Shown: positions 26,178 to 34,849 of the stretch, in pieces
Position numbering within the stretch: the stretch's first letter is position 1
Layout of the letters: each line of letters starts with the position of its first letter
NCBI GenBank assembly: GCA_002271215.1
Contig: CP018628.1
Coordinates: 1,178,001 to 1,242,000 of the forward strand
Length of the DNA: 64,000 nucleotides
Reading direction: 5' to 3'
Source: Lelliottia jeotgali
Lineage (GTDB): Bacteria > Pseudomonadota > Gammaproteobacteria > Enterobacterales > Enterobacteriaceae
The notes under the pieces: model-generated
The model's database searches: none
What the model was told of the DNA's origin: nothing
Seen by the model: only the letters and a program-made list of their open reading frames with translations
Translations under genes and position numbers: made by a program

Positions 26178-27170
26178 TTAGCGATATTCAATGTTCATTG
26201 TCACTTGGGTCGAGAAATTGCCGCCGAGAATGGTCTCGCTCCCTAGCTGCACAGGCTTAGCATTAACGCTGAGGTCTTCCGTTGAAGTGGCAAATGCCGG
26301 AATGTCGATCTCTTTATCCATGACGACAGGCTGCCCATTACTGGCCCAGGACAGCTGTAATCCCAGATTAGCCCGGCTCGTTTTCACGATACCCTGATCG
26401 GCATCGTAGGTTCCCGCACTGGAGGTAAAGGTCACAGCGATAGGTTCAACGCCACCCGAATTACTGCAACGCATAGTGACAGGCGCAGTTTTAGTTTCGG
26501 CTGAGCCATTACTGATTTCGCTGGGGGATAACGAGGCCCAGATAAAAGCCATATTATGTGCGGTGATTATTTGACACGTCGAGTTCGAGACATGAAAGTG
26601 TAAATTAATACCCACAACAGCGCATATAAAATCATTGGCGTACGCTGCATTTTTTTGACATACAGCATTACTGGAGGTAACGTCATTATCAATAAATCCA
26701 ATACTATTAGCGTTATAAGAAAAATCGCCAACATAGTCAGTTCCGGTTTCATCAGTGACAACTGATACCATAACTTCACCGGGGCTTTTTACAGCAACGT
26801 TAATTAATTGAATTTCATCACTTTGCCAAATTTCGCCGCGCTCATCCCTGATGCCGAAGACCAAATAAAAACCGTTACCAATCGGGAGGCCAATATGGCC
26901 ATCAATGTGACCCCAATGAATATTCCCAGTAGTGTTACCATCGAATTGCATTCTCATGTGGCTATTAAGACTGGATGGTCCAGTATATTGTGGGCTTCCA
27001 ACAAAAATATACCGTCCAAAAGGCACGTTCCCATTGTCTGTTGGATCTTTATTGACATTGACTGTTCCACTAATATTAATGGTCTCTGTGGGAAACTTCG
27101 CTGCGTGAACGGGGGCCATGACAGAGACTAATAAACATCCAAGCCACACCCAACTTCTAAAATTAAACAT
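26178..27170 (-). CDS. Two-domain fimbrial adhesin (module A)
   Basis: 330-residue secreted protein. Signal peptide ends near APVHAA; the N-terminal domain of about 170 residues (ETINISGTVNVNKDP, YIFVGSPQYTGPSS, HWGHIDGHIGLPIGNG) has no relative I know, and contains two Cys; the C-terminal part from about residue 190 is pilin-like (HVSNSTCQI, TMRCSNSG) and ends TQVTMNIEYR. It resembles tip adhesins in size and architecture. It starts seven bases after the usher stop. Confidence 0.8.
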   Translation of the reverse strand: MFNFRSWVWLGCLLVSVMAPVHAAKFPTETINISGTVNVNKDPTDNGNVPFGRYIFVGSPQYTGPSSLNSHMRMQFDGNTTGNIHWGHIDGHIGLPIGNGFYLVFGIRDERGEIWQSDEIQLINVAVKSPGEVMVSVVTDETGTDYVGDFSYNANSIGFIDNDVTSSNAVCQKNAAYANDFICAVVGINLHFHVSNSTCQIITAHNMAFIWASLSPSEISNGSAETKTAPVTMRCSNSGGVEPIAVTFTSSAGTYDADQGIVKTSRANLGLQLSWASNGQPVVMDKEIDIPAFATSTEDLSVNAKPVQLGSETILGGNFSTQVTMNIEYR

Positions 27171-27176
27171 CGTGGA

Positions 27177-29804
27177 TCATCCTCTCACCGGCAAACAGCG
27201 ACCGGCAATTGTTGGCAGACTGATTTTCATATCCTGCCCGGTTAACTGGTAATGTACCTGACACTGCTGGTCCGGCGCTTTACCCCACTGGGCAATCAGC
27301 TGCCCTTCTTCTGGCAGGCCGCTCAAATACGTGGCCCCCATTTCGCCGACGATCCCTGCATCGGGTGCATTTTTACTGTCTTCTGTTAGCAGGCTGACCG
27401 TGGTGCCAAACGGCACCGCGTTTCCATCGGCCTGGGTCAAATTCATCATCACCCGATAGCCGACATGCGGGTTAAAATCAGCCCGTACCACCGCGCCCCG
27501 AGTGGGGATCACGTCTTTGGCGCTCTCATCGAGGTCGACATTCGGCCCGAGCGTGGTGGTGTCCAGCCCAACCCGGTTGCGACGGTACGGTGAGGTGTAC
27601 GGCACGATGGCGTAACCGCGGCTGTCAGTATCAACCCCGCTGTTGTTCAGCACTTTGACATCGTCAGCGCCGGGAGCCGCCACCAGCGCAATGGTATCGC
27701 CGAGCGGCTGGGACAGCGTCACGCCCTGGCTGTGGACGACGACGCCACCCTCCAGGCCGTAATTCCAGCGCTTTGAGTTGTCGCTATAGCTGTAGCCCAG
27801 GTTGCTACTTCCGTATCTGCCCTTGTAGTTCAGGTTGGCATTACCGTTCCCACCCTGATTCTGGCTGGCAATATTCTGGCTGACGCTGTAGTTCAGTTTG
27901 TCATCATCCGTAATCCCGTTGATGCCAGCCTGATGCTGAGTGCTACTGCGGGTGCTGGTATTGAGGTTGTATGTCGCCCAAGCGCCTTTTACCCAACGGT
28001 CAAGCGGAATGGAAACGCTGAACGACACCTGGCGGTCACTCGGTTCGTCCGGGGTGAAGTTATCGCTCAGCGTCACGCTGTAGCTTGCCCCCAGCAAGTT
28101 GTTGTTGTACCCGAGCTGCAAGGTCTGCTCGGTGCCGCTGGTACCCCAGTAGTCCTGAACGCTGCCGGAAAAATAGAACGAGCCCCAGCCTTCTGGCAGT
28201 GATTGGTTCACGGAACCTTCTACCTGACTACGTTTATGGCTATTGATCTCGAAATCGGTGCTGTCCGTGTCCTCAGCATTCAGGTCCACTGACTCCTGCA
28301 AGGTGTAAAACCCGCTGGTGGAGTAGCGATAACCCAGCAGACGAAAATCGGTTTCGGTATCAGAAAAGGATTTAGCATACAGAAAACGGTACGATTGACC
28401 GGTCTGCTCCACGTCACCTGGCAGCTGAGTTTTGGCCTGGGTTACATCGATGGAAACCGCGCCCCAGTCACCAATATTTTTCCCCATGCCCAGCGCCAGC
28501 GCCTGATACTTATCGCTCCCCTGAACGCCGCCATACACCGTCGTCCCGCCCGCAAAGCCACGAATCAGCGAGATCTGACCAAAGTCCGGATTCTCGCTAC
28601 CGTAGCCACTGCGATACTGTCCTGCTGTCACGCTGTATTTCAGGTGACCTTCACGCTGCAATAAAGGCACCGAGGCATAGGGCTGCACGAAGTGCTGCGT
28701 TGAGCCGTCTTCTTCTTTAATATCGACCGTTAAGTCGCCGCTGCCGGAACTGGCGTACAGATCGGTAATCTCGAATGCACCCGGCGCGACGTAGCTTTGA
28801 TAGATGGTGTAGCCATTCTGGCTAATGGTGACCTGGGCGTTGGTTTTGGCTATCCCGCGCACGATTGGGGCAAAACCCTGCATACTGTTCGGCAGCATTG
28901 AGTCGTCCGATGCCAGCTGTGCACCGCGATACTGCACGCTGTCAAATACGTCGCCGGTGGAATACCCGTCGCCCAGCGTGAGCTGTGATTGCAGCGAAAT
29001 AATACTGCGCTGCAGATAGGTATTAATGTTCTGCCACTGCCGTTCACCGTTGCTGTCGCTCCAGGTCGAATAGTTGCGTAGTCGCCACGGGCCGAGATTC
29101 AGGCCGTTTCGCAGGCTCAGGTAGTAGCTGTCATCGTGAGTGGTAGTGCCGTTGTTTTCATTGGTGCCGTTGGCGCCAGTAAAGTTGTAATCCAGCAAAT
29201 AGGCCGGAATGCCGTCGTCCCATAACACCGGGTCAACGTAGCCACGCACCGCTTGCGACAGCATCGCCTGGGGGAAACTCAGCTCCAGGCGTTGTTTGTC
29301 AAACTCAAAAGCGGCACTGGAAGAGGGAATAGCCTGCAAAAAATTGACGCATTCTGCTGCGTCTGTTACCGCCTCTTTTTTTGTCCCCGCACTGTGTTGA
29401 CTCAGAGCCGGGATAGCGTCAACTTTCACGCCATATTTTTTTAATTGCTCCAGCGTCAGGCAGGGCAATAAACCGGTGTCATTTTTATCCGCGCCACTGT
29501 CGTCGGCATAAAAGGTGATTTCCTGGTGGTCAACCGTTTCGTTATTGACGTTGATATCGACCAGATATTTCCCAGGCAACTGCCCACCGCTGGATTTGCT
29601 GAACGCGGAGAGATCGGCCACGGTATCGCCGCTGTCGGATTGCTCAATAAAGGCCGGGTTAAATCCTGCATCCGCAAAACTTTGCGGGGAACACAGCAGC
29701 AGGGAGAGGGTACTGCTGAGAACATAACGATGCATAACGCTGTCGCGCGTAAGTTTATGCGCAGTATTTCTGTTCCATTGCTTATTATTCATGGCGTCAG
29801 GCAT
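27177..29804 (-). CDS. Fimbrial usher (module A)
   Basis: 875-residue outer-membrane usher of the FimD type, with N-terminal FNPAFIEQSDSGD, LPGKYLVDINVNNE, the barrel with a plug (AQVTISQNGYTIYQSYVAPG), and C-terminal Cys pair (QQCQVHY, GRCLPVRG). Three in-frame ATG codons are possible starts: 29804, 29792 and 29735 (which gives the shortest signal peptide, RYVLSSTLSLLLCSPQSFA). None has a strong ribosome site; FimD itself has a long leader, so I keep the longest frame with low certainty on the first 23 residues. Confidence 0.91.
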   Translation of the reverse strand: MPDAMNNKQWNRNTAHKLTRDSVMHRYVLSSTLSLLLCSPQSFADAGFNPAFIEQSDSGDTVADLSAFSKSSGGQLPGKYLVDINVNNETVDHQEITFYADDSGADKNDTGLLPCLTLEQLKKYGVKVDAIPALSQHSAGTKKEAVTDAAECVNFLQAIPSSSAAFEFDKQRLELSFPQAMLSQAVRGYVDPVLWDDGIPAYLLDYNFTGANGTNENNGTTTHDDSYYLSLRNGLNLGPWRLRNYSTWSDSNGERQWQNINTYLQRSIISLQSQLTLGDGYSTGDVFDSVQYRGAQLASDDSMLPNSMQGFAPIVRGIAKTNAQVTISQNGYTIYQSYVAPGAFEITDLYASSGSGDLTVDIKEEDGSTQHFVQPYASVPLLQREGHLKYSVTAGQYRSGYGSENPDFGQISLIRGFAGGTTVYGGVQGSDKYQALALGMGKNIGDWGAVSIDVTQAKTQLPGDVEQTGQSYRFLYAKSFSDTETDFRLLGYRYSTSGFYTLQESVDLNAEDTDSTDFEINSHKRSQVEGSVNQSLPEGWGSFYFSGSVQDYWGTSGTEQTLQLGYNNNLLGASYSVTLSDNFTPDEPSDRQVSFSVSIPLDRWVKGAWATYNLNTSTRSSTQHQAGINGITDDDKLNYSVSQNIASQNQGGNGNANLNYKGRYGSSNLGYSYSDNSKRWNYGLEGGVVVHSQGVTLSQPLGDTIALVAAPGADDVKVLNNSGVDTDSRGYAIVPYTSPYRRNRVGLDTTTLGPNVDLDESAKDVIPTRGAVVRADFNPHVGYRVMMNLTQADGNAVPFGTTVSLLTEDSKNAPDAGIVGEMGATYLSGLPEEGQLIAQWGKAPDQQCQVHYQLTGQDMKISLPTIAGRCLPVRG

Positions 29805-29844
29805 TCGCTAAAAGAAAAGGAAAAAGTCAGAAGCTGGTGTGGTC

Positions 29845-30534
29845 TTAATTCACCGCTGCGGTAATTGCGGGAGTCACACCGCCGTAATCATTAATGGTGG
29901 TAAAGACGACCTGCTTACCCTGTACGCCAGCTGGCAATTTGAAGTGGGCCTCGCTTTTCGGCATCACCAGATTGACGTTTTTAATCTCATTGCCGCTGAG
30001 TTTGACGCTGTCCAGCGTGACGGAATAGGCCGTTGGATTTTTGGCAATCAGCTCGCCACCCTGAACAGACCACTGCAGCGCTTTTGGTGATTCATCTGCT
30101 TTGCCCGGTAAATCCGCCGGACGGTAGAACATTTTTATCCGTGTTTTAATAGCCAGTTGCAGTACATTCTGCGCATCGCCTGCTTCAGGGGCCGGAGGAA
30201 TGGCTTTGACGTTGAGCCAATAAACGGACTCACGATCGTTGGGTAATTGCCCACCCGTTTTCATAATGCGCAACATATTTTCTTTATTGGCATTCAGACG
30301 GAATAATGGTGGAGTAATACTGAACGGAACTTTTTTATTTCCGTCTTTATCATCTACCCAAGATTGCACTAAGAAATATTGCTTGCTGCTGTGATTATCG
30401 ACGGTAAGAGAGGCTTCTTTTGCATCCGCACTGTAAACCACGCGCGTTGCGCCCAATACAATTCCGTCAGACGCAAATACGCTGTGCGAAGCAAACAGCA
30501 ATGCTGTCGCTGCGAATAAGGGTTTTAATTTCAT
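29845..30534 (-). CDS. Fimbrial periplasmic chaperone (module A)
   Basis: 229-residue FimC-type chaperone. Signal peptide ends at HSVFAS; domain 1 has GATRVVYSADAKEASLTVDN, YFLVQSWVDD, FSITPPLFRLNANKENMLRI (subunit-binding strand), ESVYWLNVKAIPP and KTRIKMFYRP; domain 2 ends TTINDYGGVTPAI. These are textbook motifs of short F1-G1-loop (FGS) chaperones. The start is set by AGAAGG upstream. Order pilin-chaperone-usher-adhesin-minor subunits is close to the fim layout. Confidence 0.95.
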   Translation of the reverse strand: MKLKPLFAATALLFASHSVFASDGIVLGATRVVYSADAKEASLTVDNHSSKQYFLVQSWVDDKDGNKKVPFSITPPLFRLNANKENMLRIMKTGGQLPNDRESVYWLNVKAIPPAPEAGDAQNVLQLAIKTRIKMFYRPADLPGKADESPKALQWSVQGGELIAKNPTAYSVTLDSVKLSGNEIKNVNLVMPKSEAHFKLPAGVQGKQVVFTTINDYGGVTPAITAAVN

Positions 30535-30555
30535 GTACAGACCTTCTGGAAATTA

Positions 30556-30584
30556 CGGTGCGATAAAAAAGGATTACCGCACCG
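30556..30584 (-). other. Intercistronic hairpin after module A pilin
   Basis: CGGTGCG/CGCACCG, seven-base perfect stem with a 15-base loop containing six T in the sense strand, seven bases after the pilin stop and 22 bases before the chaperone start. It may stabilise the pilin mRNA or act as a leaky terminator. Confidence 0.55.
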
Positions 30585-30590
30585 CAAGGA

Positions 30591-31115
30591 TTACTTATAG
30601 GTGACCTGGAAGTCAGCCTGTGAGTTGGCTGGGCCCACTCCTACAGATGCCAAAGTGGATTTGTAGTGTGCTTTGAAGTTCAGGACGTTTTCACCCGTTT
30701 GCAGTGAATTGTCGGCGCTTGCGGTACCCATAGGAATGACAGTTCCTGCGTTGCTCAGGATTTCAATGCCCACACCGGTCGCTGCACCAGAAACGTTGCT
30801 GATAGCCAGCAGGGTGTTATCCGTGCTTTCCTGCGAACCGCTAAACATCACGCTTGCCGTTTTCTTCACGGCGTTATCACATTCTTCCAGCTTGATGGTG
30901 AAGCCCTGATCCGCAGAGGTGTCTTTTACCTTCGCGAAAGTAGAGGCTTTGACTTTACCCAGCGAAACAGTCTGATCGACACTGTCGGTTGAAACAACAC
31001 ATGGGGTATCGACGATATCACCGCTAAATTTAACGGTGCCGTCAGAAGCCATCGCCGCTGAACCATAAGCTGACAGAACCAAAGCAAGACTGACTAACGC
31101 TTTACGAGAAGACAT
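30591..31115 (-). CDS. FimA-type major pilin (module A)
   Basis: 174-residue pilin with signal peptide (ALVLSAYGSAAMAS), GTVKFSGDIVDTPCVVST with first Cys, DQTVSLGKVKAS, second Cys in KLEECDNAV, FSGSQESTDNTLL and the terminal ADFQVTYK zipper. Strong ribosome site (AAGGAAATAGTT before ATG). It is the first gene of the module A operon. From the sequence it belongs to the type 1-like class; the same class as module B pilin, but the two are clearly different sequences. Confidence 0.93.
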   Translation of the reverse strand: MSSRKALVSLALVLSAYGSAAMASDGTVKFSGDIVDTPCVVSTDSVDQTVSLGKVKASTFAKVKDTSADQGFTIKLEECDNAVKKTASVMFSGSQESTDNTLLAISNVSGAATGVGIEILSNAGTVIPMGTASADNSLQTGENVLNFKAHYKSTLASVGVGPANSQADFQVTYK

Positions 31116-31437
31116 AACTATTTCCTTATTTATACAAACGATATTCGAGAACTCTTATAAATCCAGTTAATAAGAGAAACTTGACGGAGGCTACTTAGAT
31201 CATAGAGCTCTAAAGAATAAATATTTTGAACTGCTAAATCTGGAAAAAATTATACTTCGGTGGAATTTAAAATGTAAGCGTCTATTTTTGGACGTAACTG
31301 GTGTCCAAAAATGGACAGTGCGCATCAGTGCTGAGTTGGTGCTGGAATAGCGAGGTGTTTAAGGCGTGTTTGGAATAAAAATAGGATAAGCATAATGCCA
31401 GTACTAAGAAACATAGCCTCCGTCGAGAAGTTTGTGC
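31116..31437. other. Non-coding promoter region of fimbrial module A
   Basis: 322 AT-rich bases between the pilin gene and the IprA-like regulator gene (both minus strand). It should hold the fimbrial promoter. It contains the palindromes listed at 31285-31317. No gene is seen, and I find no flanking inverted repeats of an invertible switch. Confidence 0.6.
31285..31317. promoter_or_regulatory. Two overlapping palindromes upstream of module A pilin
   Basis: TTTTTGGAC (31285-31293) pairs with GTCCAAAAA (31303-31311) around nine bases, and TGTCCA (31302-31307) pairs with TGGACA (31312-31317) around four A. The middle GTCCA half-site is shared. This looks like an operator with three TGGAC half-sites about 170-200 bases upstream of the pilin start; the neighbouring CRP-fold regulator is the obvious candidate binder, which is inference. 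Confidence 0.5.
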
Positions 31438-32094
31438 TTAGTAGTTTTTAGGGAAGGGGATTCCTAACTTAATTAGTTTACCCTTCTCCATCTCAATAAA
31501 ACCGCCATAACGCAAATCAGATAGAATCTTCATAACGCCACTACGGGCCAGCCGTGTTCGCGTAAGGATGTATTTTTCCACGCTCATTTCGGCATGGTTT
31601 GGGTGCTGCGCAAGCTCCGTCAGCATCATACAGACGATGCTATAGGTGCTACTGTTGACCATCACGATATCGCGGTAGCTCTGATGATCGCCGATATAAG
31701 CCTGATAGGTCATGACATCACTTGCGAGGTTGTTTTCATTGATTATTTTCATTGCCGCTTCATGCGTCAAATATAGAATATCGCTCAGTCCCTGACGACG
31801 GATAGTATGCGTATGATAACGAAAATCAGACCCTTGTAACCCCAATATACCCGGGGCGATCACCGTCGCGACAAGTAGGTTGTCATGGTTGCGCCAGATA
31901 TCGACTTGCCCAGAGGTGATGAGGGTAACAATAGACTTTCCATCATCATCTATGAAGGGGATTCGATCGTCGCCGTAGCGTCCAAGTAGGGGTTGTGAAT
32001 GCTTTGAAAAACAATTAATTAATTTATTAATAATATCCAGAGGCTTAATAGGTTTATGCTTATATAAGTTAGCTGTTATTGCGATTTTGTTCAT
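31438..32094 (-). CDS. CRP-fold winged-helix regulator (IprA/YaiV-like)
   Basis: 218-residue protein resembling IprA (YaiV), a CRP-like regulator reported to affect hydrogen peroxide resistance. The N-terminal half has the cyclic-nucleotide-binding-like roll (SIVTLITSGQVDIWRNHDNL, VIAPGILGLQGSDF) without an obvious phosphate-binding cassette, and the C-terminal half a winged helix (MSVEKYILTRTRLARSGVMK, ILSDLRYGGFIEMEKGKLI). The start at 32094 has a weak ribosome site (GAAGAA). It lies upstream of fimbrial module A on the same strand and is divergent from the sugar operon. IprA-like proteins near fimbrial operons are plausible local regulators. Confidence 0.8.
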   Translation of the reverse strand: MNKIAITANLYKHKPIKPLDIINKLINCFSKHSQPLLGRYGDDRIPFIDDDGKSIVTLITSGQVDIWRNHDNLLVATVIAPGILGLQGSDFRYHTHTIRRQGLSDILYLTHEAAMKIINENNLASDVMTYQAYIGDHQSYRDIVMVNSSTYSIVCMMLTELAQHPNHAEMSVEKYILTRTRLARSGVMKILSDLRYGGFIEMEKGKLIKLGIPFPKNY

Positions 32095-32504
32095 GGTTTC
32101 GTGTTCTTCATGGTTGGTGCAGTCACGCTGGAATTATAGCTGAAATGTTTACTGATGAGATCCGTTCTTGTTTTAAAGTCACGGTTCTATGATTCTATAT
32201 TGTACTAAAAAAACCCTATTCGTCCATTATTGAATGACAATAACTTTTGTTGAGCTAATTCTGCAATAAATACCTGAGGGAATTAGCGTTATTCGACACA
32301 GACACGGTGAGGTGAAGAAAAGTTTTGCTGTGAGGCACACAAATACCCAAAGTTAACCAGGATATTACTCATTTCAATGTTTGACGGGGTTTATCTTTTA
32401 TGTTCCGAGCGTCGAGTTTCCTGCTCGCGACAACAATTCCGGCACAAAAATTTAGATCGTGACCGCTCTCGCAGTTCTGTTTTGATCAGCAGGATCTTTG
32501 TTTT
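32095..32504. other. Non-coding region between divergent regulator and sugar operon
   Basis: About 410 bases containing the promoters of the IprA-like gene and the sugar operon. AT-rich near the regulator side. No RNA gene or small coding sequence is convincing; the recognised elements are the two operators just downstream. Confidence 0.5.
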
Positions 32505-32548
32505 GTAATCGATTACTTTTTTGTTTGATGTGTTTTGTAATCGATTAC
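32505..32548. promoter_or_regulatory. Twin operators for the LacI-type regulator
   Basis: The perfect 12-base palindrome GTAATCGATTAC occurs at 32505-32516 and again at 32537-32548, each within a TTTTGTAATCGATTACTTTT copy, centres 32 bases apart (about three helical turns). The central CG and AT-rich flanks are typical of LacI/GalR-family operators. They sit 20-65 bases before the permease start, so repressor binding would block transcription. The gene at 36060 is the natural binder. Confidence 0.82.
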
Positions 32549-32569
32549 TTTTTACAGGTGAGGCTTATC

Positions 32570-33808
32570 ATGGTGTCAACAACTGAAAGTGGTGGAAAGG
32601 CGATAGGGCAGCACCGGCTGCTGGTTCCGCGGCTGTCGCTGATGATGTTTTTACAGTTTTTTATCTGGGGTAGCTGGTCGGTCACGCTTGGGCTGGTGAT
32701 GACCCAGCACAACATGTCGCTGCTCATTGGTGATGCGTTTTCCGCAGGTCCGATTGCGTCCATTCTGTCACCGTTTGTGCTCGGGATGCTGGTAGACCGC
32801 TTCTTTCCTTCGCAAAAGGTGATGGCGGTAATGCACCTCGCCGGCGCGGCGATATTGTGGTTCGTGCCTGGCGCACTGATCGCCCAAAACGGCGCTCTGC
32901 TGATTGGCCTGCTGTTTGGCTACACACTCTGCTACATGCCGACGCTGGCGCTAACCAACAACATCGCGTTTCACAGCCTGGCGAACGTCGATAAAACCTT
33001 CCCGGTGGTGCGCGTCTTTGGCACCATCGGTTGGATTGTGGCCGGGATTTTCATTGGCGTAACGGGTGTTTCAGCCAGCGTAACTATTTTCCAGGTCGCA
33101 GCCGTCAGTTCTGTTCTGCTGGCCGCCTATAGCCTGACGCTGCCGCACACGCCAGCCCCAGCTAAAGGGTTGCCGGTTGCCGTGCGCGATCTGTTCTGCG
33201 CGGATGCCTTTGCGCTGCTCAAAACCCGCCACTTCTTTATCTTCTCCTTGTGCGCGATGCTGATCTCCGTGCCGCTCGGCACGTATTACGCCTACACCGC
33301 GTCATATCTGGCTGATGCAGGGATTCAGGATGTCAGCACCGCCATGTCGTTCGGGCAGATGTCTGAGATCGTCTTTATGCTGGTGATCCCGCTGCTGTTC
33401 CGCCGCCTCGGGGTGAAATACATGCTGCTTATCGGCATGCTGGCGTGGTTTGTGCGCTATGCGTTTTTTGCGCTCGGTGTGAGTGAAGAGGGGCGTTTCC
33501 TGCTGTATCTCGGCATTCTGCTCCACGGTGTGTGCTACGACTTCTTCTTTGTTGTCGGTTTTATCTATACCGACCGCGTGGCGGGTGAAAAGGTGAAAGG
33601 CCAGGCGCAGAGCATGATTGTAATGTTCACCTACGGCATCGGCATGCTGCTCGGCTCGCAAATTTCCGGCGCGTTGTACAACCGCCTGGTAGCGGGGCAG
33701 GCCGTACCGCAGGCGTGGGTTACATTCTGGTGGATCCCGGCGGTGGCTGCGGCTGTTATCGCGTTGATTTTCCTGTTCTCGTTTAAATATGACGATGACA
33801 AGGCGTAA
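32570..33808 (+). CDS. NHS-family (YegT-like) sugar/nucleoside permease
   Basis: 412-residue MFS transporter with 12 predicted membrane helices. FFIWGSWSVTLGLVM near the N-terminus, FGTIGWIVAGIFIG and the FGQMSEIVFMLVIPLLFRRLG block match the nucleoside:H+ symporter family (NupG, XapB, YegT). YegT-type members lie in sugar or nucleoside operons. The start follows AGGTGAGG. The substrate is presumably the sugar or glycoside processed by the next two genes, 15 bases downstream. An uptake role by proton symport is a family-level statement. Confidence 0.85.
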   Translation: MVSTTESGGKAIGQHRLLVPRLSLMMFLQFFIWGSWSVTLGLVMTQHNMSLLIGDAFSAGPIASILSPFVLGMLVDRFFPSQKVMAVMHLAGAAILWFVPGALIAQNGALLIGLLFGYTLCYMPTLALTNNIAFHSLANVDKTFPVVRVFGTIGWIVAGIFIGVTGVSASVTIFQVAAVSSVLLAAYSLTLPHTPAPAKGLPVAVRDLFCADAFALLKTRHFFIFSLCAMLISVPLGTYYAYTASYLADAGIQDVSTAMSFGQMSEIVFMLVIPLLFRRLGVKYMLLIGMLAWFVRYAFFALGVSEEGRFLLYLGILLHGVCYDFFFVVGFIYTDRVAGEKVKGQAQSMIVMFTYGIGMLLGSQISGALYNRLVAGQAVPQAWVTFWWIPAVAAAVIALIFLFSFKYDDDKA

Positions 33809-33823
33809 TTTTTTGGAGGTGGT

Positions 33824-34849
33824 ATGAGGACGATTAAGGGACCGGGTATTTTTCTGTCACAGTTTATCGGGGCACACGCACCGTTTAACTCGCTCGACGG
33901 GCTGGCAGGCTGGGCGGCAGGCAAGGGCTACAAAGCCCTGCAAATTCCGTGCAACCATCCGCAGATATTTGATCTGGAGAAAGCGGCGAGCAGCCAGACG
34001 TATTGCGATGACATCACGGGGAAACTGGCCGAACACGGGCTGGTCATCAGCGAACTGTCGACGCATCTGGAAGGCCAACTGGTGGCGGTGAATCCGGTGT
34101 ACGGCGAGGCGTTTGACCACTTTGCGCCGCCTGAGGTGCGCGGAAACGATGCGGCGCGACAGGCGTGGGCAACGGCGCAGGTCAAAAAGGCTGCGGCGGC
34201 ATCGGCAAAGCTGGGGCTCACCGCTCACGCGACGTTTTCCGGCTCGCTGGCATGGCCGTTTTTCTACCCGTGGCCGCCGCACAACGAGCAGCGTTTTCGC
34301 GACGCGTTTGCTGAACTCGCCAGGCGCTGGCGTCCGATTCTGGACTGCTATGATGAGCACGGCGTCGATCTCTGCTTTGAGCTACATCCGGGCGAAGACC
34401 TGCACGATGGCGTCACTTTCGAGCGTTTTCTTGCGCTGGTTGACAACCACCCACGCTGCAACATTCTCTACGATCCGAGCCACATGGCGTTGCAGCACAT
34501 GGATTACCTGGCGTTCATCGATCTCTATCACACCCGAATCAAGGCGTTTCACGTCAAGGACGCCGAGTTCCGCGCCAACGGGCGCAGCGGCGTCTACGGC
34601 GGATATCAGGCGTGGATCAATCGCGCCGGACGTTTTCGTTCTCTGGGCGACGGACAGATCGATTTCAAAGGGATCTTCAGCAAGCTCACGCAGTACGGCT
34701 ACGACGGTTGGGCGGTGCTGGAGTGGGAATGCTGCATGAAGGATGGGGACGTCGGCGCGAGCGAGGGCAGCGAGTTCATCCGCCGCCACATCATTCCAGT
34801 TTCGGGCCGCGCGTTTGACGATTTTGCCGCAGGGGGCACGAATGATTAA
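33824..34849 (+). CDS. Sugar isomerase/epimerase, AP-endonuclease-2-like TIM barrel
   Basis: 341-residue TIM-barrel protein of the xylose isomerase-like/AP endonuclease 2 family. Metal-ligand candidates are the Glu in LCFELHPGED (near residue 186), Asp and His in ILYDPSHM (near 218), His in KAFHVKDAE and the late Glu in VLEWECC. Such enzymes isomerise or epimerise keto sugars. It has an ideal ribosome site (TTGGAGGTGGT) and overlaps the following oxidoreductase gene by eight bases. The same enzyme pair occurs in operons for 3-keto-glycoside and inositol-like catabolism; which sugar is used cannot be read from the sequence. Confidence 0.85.
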   Translation: MRTIKGPGIFLSQFIGAHAPFNSLDGLAGWAAGKGYKALQIPCNHPQIFDLEKAASSQTYCDDITGKLAEHGLVISELSTHLEGQLVAVNPVYGEAFDHFAPPEVRGNDAARQAWATAQVKKAAAASAKLGLTAHATFSGSLAWPFFYPWPPHNEQRFRDAFAELARRWRPILDCYDEHGVDLCFELHPGEDLHDGVTFERFLALVDNHPRCNILYDPSHMALQHMDYLAFIDLYHTRIKAFHVKDAEFRANGRSGVYGGYQAWINRAGRFRSLGDGQIDFKGIFSKLTQYGYDGWAVLEWECCMKDGDVGASEGSEFIRRHIIPVSGRAFDDFAAGGTND

